Source: Achromobacter sp. UMC71 | GTDB taxonomy: Bacteria > Pseudomonadota > Gammaproteobacteria > Burkholderiales > Burkholderiaceae_B | Direction: 5' to 3' | Assembly (NCBI RefSeq): GCF_014170305.1 | Contig: NZ_LZZT01000004.1 | Location: 62,001-126,000, forward strand | Length of the DNA stretch: 64,000 nucleotides | Shown: positions 44,209 through 53,974 of the stretch, piece by piece | Layout of the letters: each line of letters begins with the position of its first letter | Numbering within the stretch: the first letter of the stretch is position 1 | Notes under the pieces: generated by a model | Told to the model about the DNA's origin: nothing | The model's input: the letters and a program-made list of their open reading frames with translations, nothing else | Database searches by the model: none | Position numbers and translations under genes: made by a program

Positions 44209-44280
44209 CGCTCGCCTCCTGCGAGTCATGGAGCCGGCGCGCGCGCCAAGGCGGCACGCTTGCGCCGTTCGTCGGACGGT

Positions 44281-44919
44281 CTAGTCGCGCGCGCCGAAAA
44301 CGGCGCGTAATTCCTCGATGGCTGCGTCGGACAGGGGCTCGGGCCGGGGATCGGACATGAGCCACAGTCGCGCCGTCTCTTCCAGTTCTTCCAGCGCGAA
44401 GGACGCATGCGAGACCGAACGTTCCCAGACCACCGGGCCCAAGCGCTCAAATAGCACGCCGCGCACCTGGGCGGCCAGGGCCGCCACCTGCGCGGCGGCA
44501 ATCGGATCGCCCGGCCGGCGATAAGGAATCAAGGGAATACGGCCCACCTTCATCACCTGGTACGGCGTGATGGGCGGCAGGACTTCGTCCTGGCGCCACA
44601 CACCGGCCAGCGTCAACGCCACCAGGTGGGTCGAATGGGTATGCACCACGCCTTGCGCGGCGGGAGCGGCCCGGTAGATGCCCTGATGCAGGGCCAGCGT
44701 CTTGGACGGCTTGGCGCCCGAAACCCATTGACCGTCCAGGTCCACCTTGGCCAGTTCAGCCGGGTCCAGCCGGCCCAGGCAGGCGTCGGTGGGGGTGATC
44801 AGCCAGCCGTCGTCGAGCCGGGCGCTGATGTTGCCGGCCGCGCCAACGGTGTAACCCCGTTGGTACAGGCTGGCGCCGACGGTGCAGATTTCCTCGCGGA
44901 TGCGGTTTTGCTTATTCAT
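44281..44919 (-). CDS. otnC: OtnC-like class II aldolase (3-oxo-tetronate 4-phosphate decarboxylase family), altered active site
   Basis: This 212-residue class II aldolase-fold protein aligns along its length with OtnC, which decarboxylates 3-oxo-tetronate-4-phosphate to dihydroxyacetone phosphate. Metal ligands His93 and His95 (VVHTHSTH) are present. Two hallmark residues are not: the catalytic Glu in the PSKE motif is Thr74 (KPSKTLALH), and the third metal His of NHGP is Leu160 (ERLGPVVW). It is the first gene of the operon, with a 72-bp gap before denD. No Shine-Dalgarno is seen; an ATG at 44934 is an alternative start. It may be inactive or act on another substrate. Confidence 0.85.
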   Translation of the reverse strand: MNKQNRIREEICTVGASLYQRGYTVGAAGNISARLDDGWLITPTDACLGRLDPAELAKVDLDGQWVSGAKPSKTLALHQGIYRAAPAAQGVVHTHSTHLVALTLAGVWRQDEVLPPITPYQVMKVGRIPLIPYRRPGDPIAAAQVAALAAQVRGVLFERLGPVVWERSVSHASFALEELEETARLWLMSDPRPEPLSDAAIEELRAVFGARD

Positions 44920-44931
44920 ATGGTCATCATA
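44919..44931. promoter_or_regulatory. Candidate GntR operator TATG-N5-CATA at the otnC start
   Basis: The 13-bp dyad TATGGTCATCATA begins at the first base of the predicted otnC start codon and extends upstream. It fits the size and style of FadR-type GntR operators. Its position would block initiation directly. Confidence 0.4.
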
Positions 44932-45002
44932 CAAATTTTGCCGAAAAGCCCGGTAGCGGGATTACCCGGAAAGGAGACGACGCCCGCGGGCGCTACGCCT
45001 GC

Positions 45003-45440
45003 CTATAGCGAGTACTTATAGTCGCAGTTCACGGTGGCCGTGAGCGGATTGTTGGCGCCGCCCGACCCCGGACGCGGCCCCATCAGCTTGGCCTGGAACG
45101 TGCCCGCCACGTCGCCGTTGGCCTGCTTGCTCACCGCCACGCTGCCCGGCAGCGCATACAGCGTCAACGTCCAGACCTCGTCCGGGGCGACCAGCGTGAA
45201 TACGCCCTGCGAGAAATCCGACACCACATAGCCGGGGGCCTTGTCGATGTCGAACCGCAGCGTGGACCCGACATAGGTCAGCACCACATTGAGCTCGTCC
45301 GACGACGGCGACGGCACCACGCCGCGCAGCGACACCTTGCCGCTTTCCGAGACGCAGGACAGTTCGGCCGGCGCCGACCCGGCGTGGGCAATACCCGCCA
45401 GCAGCAGGCAGGACACGAATAGGGGCGCGCGTAGCGTCAT
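45003..45440 (-). CDS. Small exported protein of unknown function (145 residues)
   Basis: I do not recognise this protein. It has a clear signal peptide (MTLRAPLFVSCLLLAGIAHA, cleavage after AHA). The mature part of about 125 residues looks beta-rich and has two Cys (ELSCVSESG and TVNCDYKYSL at the C terminus), which could form a disulfide. A periplasmic location is likely. It lies alone between the otn operon and the gene at 45615, from which it is divergent. Confidence 0.75.
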   Translation of the reverse strand: MTLRAPLFVSCLLLAGIAHAGSAPAELSCVSESGKVSLRGVVPSPSSDELNVVLTYVGSTLRFDIDKAPGYVVSDFSQGVFTLVAPDEVWTLTLYALPGSVAVSKQANGDVAGTFQAKLMGPRPGSGGANNPLTATVNCDYKYSL

Positions 45441-45614
45441 GGATCAGGGTTCCCTTGCGGCGGCCGGGCCGATCCGCGGCCGCCTTCGATGATCGAATCG
45501 ACATAGTAGCGGTTGACCACGAATGCCACGCGCAAATACAACTCGTAATGCGCGCCGCCCGCCAGCCCGGCTAGCATGCCGGCATCGTCTTACCTTCTCC
45601 CAGGAGCCCCTCCC

Positions 45615-46055
45615 ATGCCCGGCTTTCGATCCCTCGCCTGCGCCGCCCTGCTCATCCTGGCGCCCGCCATCGGCCATGCCGAAACCGTGACGCTGCAAGC
45701 CGAAAAGGCCACCGCCGGCACCGATCCGCATACCTCGGCGCGGATCGTCGACGTGGAGCTCAAGCCCGAAAGCCGCAAGGCCCTGGCCGACTTCACCCGC
45801 AATCGTGTCGGCAAGCGCATCCAGCTGCGCTCGAACGGCGTGCTGCTGTCGTCGGCCACCCTGCAAAGTCCGCTGGAAGGCGATAGCTTTCGCATCACGG
45901 CGGGCGAACACGGCTTTGCCGGCAAGTCCGCCGAAGAAATCGCCCGCGGCATCATGAGCGGCGGCGGGCTTACGGTGGACGACGAAGGCACCGCTTCGAG
46001 CGATTGGGGCACCCGCGCCACCAAGCGGGCGCCGGCCACGACGCCAGGCAGCTAG
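45615..46055 (+). CDS. Exported single-domain SecDF P1-head-like protein
   Basis: This 146-residue protein has a signal peptide (MPGFRSLACAALLILAPAIGHA). The mature domain RIVDVELKPESRKALADFTR then VGKRIQLRSNGVLLSSATLQSPLEGDSFRI resembles the P1-head subdomain of the export proteins SecD/SecF. It has no membrane helices of its own beyond the signal. AGGAG precedes the ATG. A stand-alone periplasmic P1-like domain has no assigned function that I know. Confidence 0.75.
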   Translation: MPGFRSLACAALLILAPAIGHAETVTLQAEKATAGTDPHTSARIVDVELKPESRKALADFTRNRVGKRIQLRSNGVLLSSATLQSPLEGDSFRITAGEHGFAGKSAEEIARGIMSGGGLTVDDEGTASSDWGTRATKRAPATTPGS

Positions 46056-46156
46056 ATCTCGGATAAAACCTTCGGCATCTTCCCGCTGTACCCGTACACT
46101 CGCACAGGATTCTTTGAGAAAGATCATGTGTTCACGGCACGGTTCCGAATAGGCTT

Positions 46157-46624
46157 ATGCGCAATATGAAAGGCAAGTCCCCATCCCCCAAGGATGATTA
46201 TTTGTTTTCCGATCAGATTGGTCACCTGCTACGGCGGGTCTACCAGCGGCATACCGCGCTATTCCAGCAGTACATCCCGGATTCGCAGCTGACCGCGGCG
46301 CAATTCGTCGTGCTCTGTTCCGTGCGCGACAACGGCGCTAGTTCGCTGGTCGACCTGGTGAAATCCACCGTGATCGACCAAGCCACCGTGCGCGGCGTAG
46401 TCGACCGGCTCAAGCAGCGCGAGCTGGTGCAGGTCGATCACGACCAGCAAGACCGCCGCAAAGTCGTGATCAACCTGACGCCCGCCGGCCACGAACTGGT
46501 GCGGCAGATGGAGCCTTTCGCCAAGCAGATCACGGAAGGCACGTTCGGCAAGCTCAATCCCGCCGAACGCCTGGCGCTCGTCTTCCTGCTCAAGAAAATG
46601 CTGGAGAACGATGGCGCGGAATAA
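46157..46624 (+). CDS. nicR: MarR-family regulator of the nic locus (NicR/BpsR type)
   Basis: This 155-residue winged-helix repressor has its recognition region in SLVDLVKSTVIDQATVRGVVDRLKQRELV and a wing DHDQQDRRKVVINL. It stands at the edge of a nicotinate degradation locus. In Pseudomonas NicR, and in Bordetella BpsR, a MarR protein represses the nic genes and responds to 6-hydroxynicotinate. Orthology is inferred from position and sequence style. It is convergent with the transporter gene. Confidence 0.85.
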   Translation: MRNMKGKSPSPKDDYLFSDQIGHLLRRVYQRHTALFQQYIPDSQLTAAQFVVLCSVRDNGASSLVDLVKSTVIDQATVRGVVDRLKQRELVQVDHDQQDRRKVVINLTPAGHELVRQMEPFAKQITEGTFGKLNPAERLALVFLLKKMLENDGAE

Positions 46625-46663
46625 AGCCCGCCGGCGCGCGCGCCGCACGGGCCTCGGGATGCC

Positions 46664-47980
46664 TTAGTCCAGCGCGCGGTTGCGCGACTCCACGTCCACC
46701 GCCCAGATCGACACGGCGCCCGCCACCAGCATGCTGGACAGCACCACCAGCGACAGCGTGAAGTGGTTGGCCATCAGCGGCGCGATGATGGCCGGCGCGA
46801 ACAACCCGCCGAAACGCGCCACCGCGCCCGCCATGCCCATGCCGCTGGCACGCAGGTCGGTCGGATAGACCTCGGGCGTGAACGCGTACAGCGCGCCCCA
46901 GGTGCCCAGCAACGAGAAGCTCATCAGCAAAGTCGACCCGATCACCACGGCCGGCGCCGTGCCCAGGCTGTACAGCATGCAACCGACCGCGCTCAGGATC
47001 AGGAAGCCGATCAGCGTGGGCTTGCGGCCCCAGCGCTCGACCCCGTAGGCCGACAGCGCGAAGCCGGGCAATTGCACCAGCGCCAGCAGCACCAGGAACT
47101 CCTGGCCGCGCATGAACGCAAAACCTTCACTGCTGAGCTTGATCGGCAGGTAGACGAACACGCCGTAGTACGCGATGGAAATCAGCGCCCACGCCAGGAA
47201 CAGCGAGATGCTGCGGCGGCGGTAGTCGGCCGAGAACAAGGCGGACAGCGGCTTGCGCTCTTGCAGCTCGGGCTTGAGCGCCGGCATCTCGGCCGTGCTG
47301 CCGTTGACCCGCGCCACGCGCTCGAGCACCTTGCGCGCCTGGTCCGACTTGCCATTGCGGTTCAGGTACATCGGCGATTCCGGAATGTAAAAGCGCAGCG
47401 CCACCCCGATCAAGGCCGGCAGGCCGGTCACGAAGAAGATCACGCGCCATGCGTCGTCGCCCCAGGACACGGCGGCCAGCGCCAGCAGCGCCAGGCAGAT
47501 GGTGCCCACGGCCCAGAACGATTCCAGCAGCACCAGCCAGCGGCCGCGGCGGTCGCTGGGCAGGAACTCGGCCATCATGGTGTAGTCCACAGGCAGCGTG
47601 CCGCCCACGCCGATGCCCGTGATGAAACGCAGCAGCAGCAACCAGCTCAGCTCCGGCGCGAAGGCCGACGCAACGCCGGCGCAAGCGTCGATGACCACCG
47701 CCATCATCAGCACCGGCCGGCGGCCAATCCGGTCGGCCAGGCGGCCGAACACGAAGGCGCCGATCAGCATCCCGACGAAGAAGGCGGTGCCGGTCTGCAG
47801 CGCCTGCGGCATCGTCACGCCAAAGGTCTTGGCAATGGACGGCGCGGAAAAGCCGATCGACAGCACCTGCATCGCGTCCGCCAGCCAGACCAGGCCGAAG
47901 ATCACGAACAACCGGTACTGGAACTTCCCGACACCCGCTAGCTGGATGCCTTTTTCCACCGAAACATATGAAGCTGACAT
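46664..47980 (-). CDS. niaP: MFS transporter, nicotinate uptake (NiaP-like)
   Basis: This 438-residue 12-helix MFS protein is of the NiaP/SV2-like kind. Helix 1 region: GKFQYRLFVIFGLVWLADAM. Loop motif: GRLADRIGRRPV. RFITGIGVGGTLPVDYTMMAEFLPSDRRGR is typical of niacin and sugar-porter-like members. AAGGGGA precedes the ATG at 47980. It lies downstream of nicB/nicA on the same strand, so it may share their transcript. Nicotinate is the likely substrate from context. Confidence 0.8.
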   Translation of the reverse strand: MSASYVSVEKGIQLAGVGKFQYRLFVIFGLVWLADAMQVLSIGFSAPSIAKTFGVTMPQALQTGTAFFVGMLIGAFVFGRLADRIGRRPVLMMAVVIDACAGVASAFAPELSWLLLLRFITGIGVGGTLPVDYTMMAEFLPSDRRGRWLVLLESFWAVGTICLALLALAAVSWGDDAWRVIFFVTGLPALIGVALRFYIPESPMYLNRNGKSDQARKVLERVARVNGSTAEMPALKPELQERKPLSALFSADYRRRSISLFLAWALISIAYYGVFVYLPIKLSSEGFAFMRGQEFLVLLALVQLPGFALSAYGVERWGRKPTLIGFLILSAVGCMLYSLGTAPAVVIGSTLLMSFSLLGTWGALYAFTPEVYPTDLRASGMGMAGAVARFGGLFAPAIIAPLMANHFTLSLVVLSSMLVAGAVSIWAVDVESRNRALD

Positions 47981-48130
47981 GTGAGTATTCCCCTTGTGTA
48001 GCGAAACGAACGGCGCAAGCGCTCCCCTCGGCGCCAAGCCTGGGCCGATACGAGCTACCGATGGATGGCTGTGCGGAATGACCGACGGCATGCGCACAGC
48101 GGCGGGCGGATACGCCCTGGTGTTTTCCCC

Positions 48131-51073
48131 TTACTGCGACGGCGCGTGCTCGCGCAGCCGGCTAATCATCGTCATGTCCACTGGCCAGTGCTTTTCCTCC
48201 GGCGCAAACCGCTCGCGCAAATAGTCGATCAAATCCGCAATCTGCGGGTCATCCAGGCTGTCCTTGAATCCCGGCATGTAGCCCAGTTCATCATTGGCCG
48301 GCGCCTGGATGCCATGCAGGATCACCTGGATCAGGTTGTCCGGCGTGGCGGCATGCAGATTGGTGTTCAGCCCCAGCAACGGCTTGGCGCCGAACAGCGT
48401 GGGGCCGCTGCCCGCCTCGTGGCAGGCGGCGCAGGCGTTCTGGTAGATGCGCTCACCGTTCACCTGCCTGAACTGCGAGGACAGATCCGTGGCGGGAGCC
48501 TGCGCGGCTTGCGCGGCGGGGACGGGCCCCGCCGGTGCCGCGCTGGGCGCGGCGGCTTGTCGGGTTGCTCCGGCAGGGTCCGGCAGGTCCATCAGATAGG
48601 TCACCATGGCCCGCACATCACTTTCGGGCAATTCGGCCAGGCCATGGATCACCGGTGCCATCGGCCCCGCGGCCACGCCGTGCCGCGGAGAATAGCCGGT
48701 GCGCAGGTATTGGAACAGGCCTTCGCGCGTCCAGGGCAGCGTGCCGTCGGCCAGCCGGTTCAAGGGTGGTGCGGTCCAGCCCTCGGCTTCGCCGCCACTC
48801 AGATAGTTCAGGCCGGCCTTTTCCGCGCCCAGGCTGTTGCGCGGAGAATGGCAGGCGGCGCAGTGGCCCGCGCCCTGCACCAGATAGGCCCCGCGATTCC
48901 ACTCCACGCTGTAGGCAGGATCCGGCGAATACGGGGCGGCGTTGTGGAACAGCAGGTTCCACCCGGCGATCATCGGACGCAGGTTGTACGGAAACGCCAG
49001 CTTCGTTTCGGGCGGCTTGGACGCTACGGCGGGCTGCGACATGAGGTAGCCGTACAGCGCCTGCATGTCCGCGTCGCTGAGCTTGGCGAAGGCCGTGTAT
49101 GGAAAGGCGGGATAGAGCTGGCGGCCGTCCTGGTGGATGCCCTGGCGCATGGCGCGGTCGAAGGCGGCAAAGGACCACCGGCCGATACCGGTGTCGTTGT
49201 CCGGCGTGATGTTGGTCGAATACACCGTGCCAAAGGGCGTCTCCAGCGCGAAGCCGCCGGCATTGGCGGCGCCGCCCGGCGCCGTGTGGCAAACGACGCA
49301 ATCGCCTGCCGCCGCCACCAGCCTGCCGCGCGCGATCGCTTGCGGCGAGTACAACGTCACATCCGGCCCCGCCGTCAGCGGCAATGCCGGCTTCATCGGC
49401 CAGGCCATCACCGCCAGTCCGGCCAAACTGGCGGCGCCCGCCGCCAGCCAACCCCAGCCGCGCCGCCACGGCTTGCCGGAGGACTCGGCGCCACGGTCCG
49501 CCAACGCGAGCCGCAGTTGCTCCGGCTGGAAAGGCGCCTGCCGCAAGCGCACGCCGGTCGCGTCCTGGATGGCGTTGGCGATGGCGGCCGCGGCCGGCAG
49601 CGTGACCACGCCATCCACGTCCAGGCGTCCATGCGATAGCGGACCGATTCCGTTCGGGTCACGGCGGGATAGATCGGTGCTGCCTGCGCGGGTCGTCAGC
49701 GCATTGGCAACGCCCGCATCCGCATTCCCCCAGTCATCGAAGGCCGCAGACGGCGCCACCAGCCGGCGCGCGCCCTCCAGCCATTGCGGGGCCTGGTGCG
49801 TGATTTCCGGATGAACGCAGGCGCCTTGCGCCGCCTGCAATTGCCGGCTGTCGTGGCCCGCGATCACCCGCGTCACCTCGATGTGCCCAGTCCGCGGTTG
49901 CACCGCCACTTCGGCCACCCAGGCGCTCCAGACCACGCGATCTTCGCCGGCCTCATCCACGCACTGTGCCGTGGCCGTCGCGAAGCCGCGCCCCCACAAC
50001 CGGCCGTCGGCGCCCTGCGCAACGGCATCGCCGCCGACGCTGCCGGCCTGCTCGGCCACCTGCCTGGCCAGGTCGCTGCCGGGCCCCGCCGGCAGATGCC
50101 GCAGCCGCCAGGCCAGGGGATCCTCGCCCTGGGCCAGCGCCTGCTCGTGCCACAGGCTTTCCTGGGCAAATACCTGGGCGGCATCGAGGTCGTCCACGCC
50201 GGCCTGTGCCGGACCGCAGGCGCCCCGGGCCGCCTGGACGGCCAGATCGGTGCGCACCGAGGCGTACGCGTTGGCGGGCGCGGAGCCGGGGCGGCTCAGC
50301 AGGCGCGCCAGGCTCGGGCGCACCGCCCAGGGCGTATCCGACACCAGCGCCTGGGGCAGCCCTTTCGGGCCGCTCGCGGCAATCGTCGTGGCAGGCGACG
50401 CCGTTGCCGGTTCAGTGATCGACGTCTCGGCTTGCGCCATGACATGCAAGACCAGCTCGCCGCCCGTCGCCGGCTGGCAGGCCACGCACACCGGCCGGCC
50501 CACGGCTTGCGACAGCAGCGCGGCATCGGCCGCGGCGTCCAGCAAGCCCAGCGCATGCACGGGCGCGTCATCGCCGTCGGAAGAGTCATCGCGCCAGAGC
50601 GTCACGCGAATCGCCGTCTCAGGCCATTGCAGCAGTTCGGCCAACTCGTGCCTGACCTGGCGCTGTACCTGTTGCGGGCAAGCCGGCAGCCACACGCCGG
50701 CATGACCATTCAGGCACCACACGGCGACGCGCGCCGCCGCGCCGCTGGGGTCCGCGGCCATGCGCCAACGGTAGTCGGCCTGCCCGGTATCGGGCAGGCG
50801 TTCATTCTTTTCGTGCTCGCCAGATTGCCAGACGGGATTGAACGCGGCGGCGGCCTGGCGGGCCTGCAATGGCGTCATCGCAACCACGCCCGCGAAATGG
50901 CCATGCCGCACCGCGTCCACCACCCCAGCCATGCCGCGGGCGCCGGCCACGTCGGCGCTGGCCAGCAGGTTGCCGCGATAGCGCGCACCATCCCAGCTTG
51001 CCCGCGGCGGCCGCAACGCCAGGCCGTGCAGCAGATCGGGCGGCAGCGCCGCGGCGTGCGGGAGGTGGCTCAT
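48131..51073 (-). CDS. nicB: NicB-type nicotinate dehydrogenase subunit: degenerate Mo-like domain fused to three cytochrome c domains
   Basis: This 980-residue membrane-anchored protein passes electrons from nicotinate hydroxylation to the respiratory chain. Three haem c sites are visible: CVVCH (Cys592), CAACH (Cys738), CAACH (Cys881). A membrane helix at about 540-558 (WGWLAAGAASLAGLAVMAW) precedes them. The first 535 residues look like a shortened xanthine-dehydrogenase-type Mo domain, with an end like its C terminus (AAAAIANAIQDATGVRLRQAPF). The catalytic GAGE motif is not visible, and the region is much shorter than the roughly 730 residues normal for that domain. It overlaps the nicA stop by ATGA. 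Confidence 0.85.
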   Translation of the reverse strand: MSHLPHAAALPPDLLHGLALRPPRASWDGARYRGNLLASADVAGARGMAGVVDAVRHGHFAGVVAMTPLQARQAAAAFNPVWQSGEHEKNERLPDTGQADYRWRMAADPSGAAARVAVWCLNGHAGVWLPACPQQVQRQVRHELAELLQWPETAIRVTLWRDDSSDGDDAPVHALGLLDAAADAALLSQAVGRPVCVACQPATGGELVLHVMAQAETSITEPATASPATTIAASGPKGLPQALVSDTPWAVRPSLARLLSRPGSAPANAYASVRTDLAVQAARGACGPAQAGVDDLDAAQVFAQESLWHEQALAQGEDPLAWRLRHLPAGPGSDLARQVAEQAGSVGGDAVAQGADGRLWGRGFATATAQCVDEAGEDRVVWSAWVAEVAVQPRTGHIEVTRVIAGHDSRQLQAAQGACVHPEITHQAPQWLEGARRLVAPSAAFDDWGNADAGVANALTTRAGSTDLSRRDPNGIGPLSHGRLDVDGVVTLPAAAAIANAIQDATGVRLRQAPFQPEQLRLALADRGAESSGKPWRRGWGWLAAGAASLAGLAVMAWPMKPALPLTAGPDVTLYSPQAIARGRLVAAAGDCVVCHTAPGGAANAGGFALETPFGTVYSTNITPDNDTGIGRWSFAAFDRAMRQGIHQDGRQLYPAFPYTAFAKLSDADMQALYGYLMSQPAVASKPPETKLAFPYNLRPMIAGWNLLFHNAAPYSPDPAYSVEWNRGAYLVQGAGHCAACHSPRNSLGAEKAGLNYLSGGEAEGWTAPPLNRLADGTLPWTREGLFQYLRTGYSPRHGVAAGPMAPVIHGLAELPESDVRAMVTYLMDLPDPAGATRQAAAPSAAPAGPVPAAQAAQAPATDLSSQFRQVNGERIYQNACAACHEAGSGPTLFGAKPLLGLNTNLHAATPDNLIQVILHGIQAPANDELGYMPGFKDSLDDPQIADLIDYLRERFAPEEKHWPVDMTMISRLREHAPSQ

Positions 51074-51621
51074 GCCGCGGCCCCGCCCTGCCCGCCATGC
51101 GGCCCGGCGAACGATGCCGCTTCGGCGGCCTTCAGTTCCACGGCCCGCAATGCGGCCTGCATGATTTCCACATGCGTGCCGCAACGGCACAGGTTGTGAT
51201 GCAGCTCGCTGCGCAATTCCTGTTCTGTCGGGCTGGGATTGCGGCGCAACAGGGCTTCCACCGTCATGATCATGCCGTTCAGGCAATAGCCGCACTGCGC
51301 CGCCTGGCACTCGATGAAGGCCTGCTGCGTGGGGCCGGGCCGCTGGCGCGTGCCCAGGCCTTCAAGCGTCGTCACGCGCCGCCCTTGCGCCGCCCGGACC
51401 GGAATGACACAGGAACGCGCCGCCACGCCATCGATCAGCACCGTGCACGCGCCGCACTCGCCCAGCCCGCAGCCATACTTCGGGCCGTTCAATTCCAGAT
51501 CGTTGCGCAGCACGTGCAGCAACGCCGTCCCGGGCGCCGCCTGCACCTCGCAGGCGTGGCCGTTGACCCGCAAGCGGATCGGCGGCGGGACGGCGGGGTC
51601 GGAATTGGCGGAAGTTCCCAT
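51070..51621 (-). CDS. nicA: Nicotinate dehydrogenase [2Fe-2S] subunit
   Basis: This 183-residue protein has two [2Fe-2S] clusters. The N-terminal plant-ferredoxin-type cluster is CGLGECGACTVLIDG plus a later Cys. The C-terminal helical cluster is QCGYCLNGMIM plus NLCRCGTH. It carries electrons from the molybdenum site to the cytochrome c domains during hydroxylation of nicotinate to 6-hydroxynicotinate. The ATG at 51621 is chosen; an in-frame upstream extension lacks homology. Co-transcribed with the cytochrome-bearing subunit (ATGA overlap). Confidence 0.92.
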   Translation of the reverse strand: MGTSANSDPAVPPPIRLRVNGHACEVQAAPGTALLHVLRNDLELNGPKYGCGLGECGACTVLIDGVAARSCVIPVRAAQGRRVTTLEGLGTRQRPGPTQQAFIECQAAQCGYCLNGMIMTVEALLRRNPSPTEQELRSELHHNLCRCGTHVEIMQAALRAVELKAAEAASFAGPHGGQGGAAA

Positions 51622-51705
51622 GGCGTGGCAAGTGTTCCAGAGGTCGGCAGGCGGCGGCTGCGGGCCGCGGGAAAGGACCATCCTGTTCCCGAGCCCATAA
51701 AAGTA

Positions 51706-52890
<1,185 letters not shown>

Positions 52891-52912
52891 TTAGCCCGTA
52901 CACACTTTAATT

Positions 52913-52927
52913 TCTGCATTTCGCAGA
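52913..52927. promoter_or_regulatory. Small dyad TCTGC-N5-GCAGA upstream of nicC
   Basis: Perfect 5-bp arms lie 50-64 bp upstream of the nicC start in the divergent nicC-nicD region. It is a weaker operator candidate than the site at 53003. Confidence 0.35.
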
Positions 52928-53002
52928 GAACCTGCCCAGCCATGACTACATAGCGTTTACCCTTTATTTTCTGCACCAATACAGGGCAAATTAGGTGAAA
53001 AC

Positions 53003-53018
53003 CATGATAAATATCATG
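53003..53018. promoter_or_regulatory. Candidate NicR operator CATGATA-AA-TATCATG
   Basis: A 16-bp palindrome with perfect 7-bp arms lies in the A/T-rich divergent promoter between nicC (52863) and nicD (53107). Length and A/T-rich symmetry fit MarR-family operators. It is the best candidate for coordinate control of both nic arms. Confidence 0.6.
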
Positions 53019-53050
53019 TTGGCGATTCAACTCGATGCCTGCAAGAATAG

Positions 53051-53062
53051 AGCGTATACGCT
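53051..53062. promoter_or_regulatory. Perfect 12-bp palindrome AGCGTATACGCT upstream of nicD
   Basis: It lies 45-56 bp upstream of the nicD ATG. Its sequence differs from the 53003 site, so it may bind a second regulator or only overlap the promoter. Confidence 0.45.
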
Positions 53063-53106
53063 GTTTTTCAATTAATCGAAAACCCTAGCCCGCTTACCGA
53101 GGCCCC

Positions 53107-53934
53107 ATGAATCCGCCCACCAGCACCTATCTCTACGGCGCCCACGTCCACGCCAACGGCATCCGCCAGCACTACCTGCGCTATGGCGGCGAACGCGCCG
53201 GCCGCGACGCGGTCATCGTCATCCCCGGCATCACCAGCCCGGCCGCCACCTGGGGCTTCGTGGCCGAACGCCTGGGCCGCCAGTTCGACACCTATGTGCT
53301 GGACGTGCGCGGACGCGGCCTGTCCGCATCCGGCCCCGGCCTGGATTACGGTCTGGACGCGCAGGCCGCCGACGTCACCGCCCTGGCCCAGGCCCTGGGG
53401 CTGACGCGCTACGCGCTGCTTGGCCATTCCATGGGCGGCCGCATCGCCGTGCGCGCCGCGCGCAGCGGGCCGTCCGGGCTGACCCGCCTGGTCATCGTCG
53501 ACCCGCCGGTGTCCGGCCCCGGCCGCCGGCCCTATCCGGCCAACTTGGCTTGGTACGTGGACTCCATCCGCCAGGCCACCCATGGCATGAGCGCCGAGGA
53601 CATGCGGGCGTTCTGCCCCACCTGGACCGACGAACAGCGCACGCTGCGGGCCCAGTGGCTGCACACCTGCTTTGAACCGGCCATCGTCCAGAGCTTCGAG
53701 GACTTCGGCCGCGACGACATCCATGCCGACCTGCCCCGCGTCACCACGCCGCTGCTGCTCATGACCGCCGAACGCGGCGGCGTCGTCGGCGACGACGACG
53801 TGACCGAATGGCACAAGCTGGCGCCGCAGACGCAGCACGTGCGCGTCCCCGACGCCGGCCACATGATTCCCTGGGACAACGAAGCAGGCTTTCATGCCGC
53901 CCTGGGCGACTTCCTGGGTGCCAAGGTGGCCTGA
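53107..53934 (+). CDS. nicD: N-formylmaleamate deformylase
   Basis: This 275-residue alpha/beta hydrolase converts N-formylmaleamate to maleamate and formate. The catalytic triad is Ser108 in LLGHSMGGR, Asp132 in VIVDPPVSG and His252 in DAGHMIPWD. Each is shifted by seven residues from the triad known in P. putida NicD. It is first in the right arm (nicD-nicX-nicF-nicB-xdhC-mocA). Confidence 0.93.
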   Translation: MNPPTSTYLYGAHVHANGIRQHYLRYGGERAGRDAVIVIPGITSPAATWGFVAERLGRQFDTYVLDVRGRGLSASGPGLDYGLDAQAADVTALAQALGLTRYALLGHSMGGRIAVRAARSGPSGLTRLVIVDPPVSGPGRRPYPANLAWYVDSIRQATHGMSAEDMRAFCPTWTDEQRTLRAQWLHTCFEPAIVQSFEDFGRDDIHADLPRVTTPLLLMTAERGGVVGDDDVTEWHKLAPQTQHVRVPDAGHMIPWDNEAGFHAALGDFLGAKVA

Positions 53935-53974
53935 TGCCACGCCCCCCCTACCTTCGCGACCCTAGGAGCAAGCC

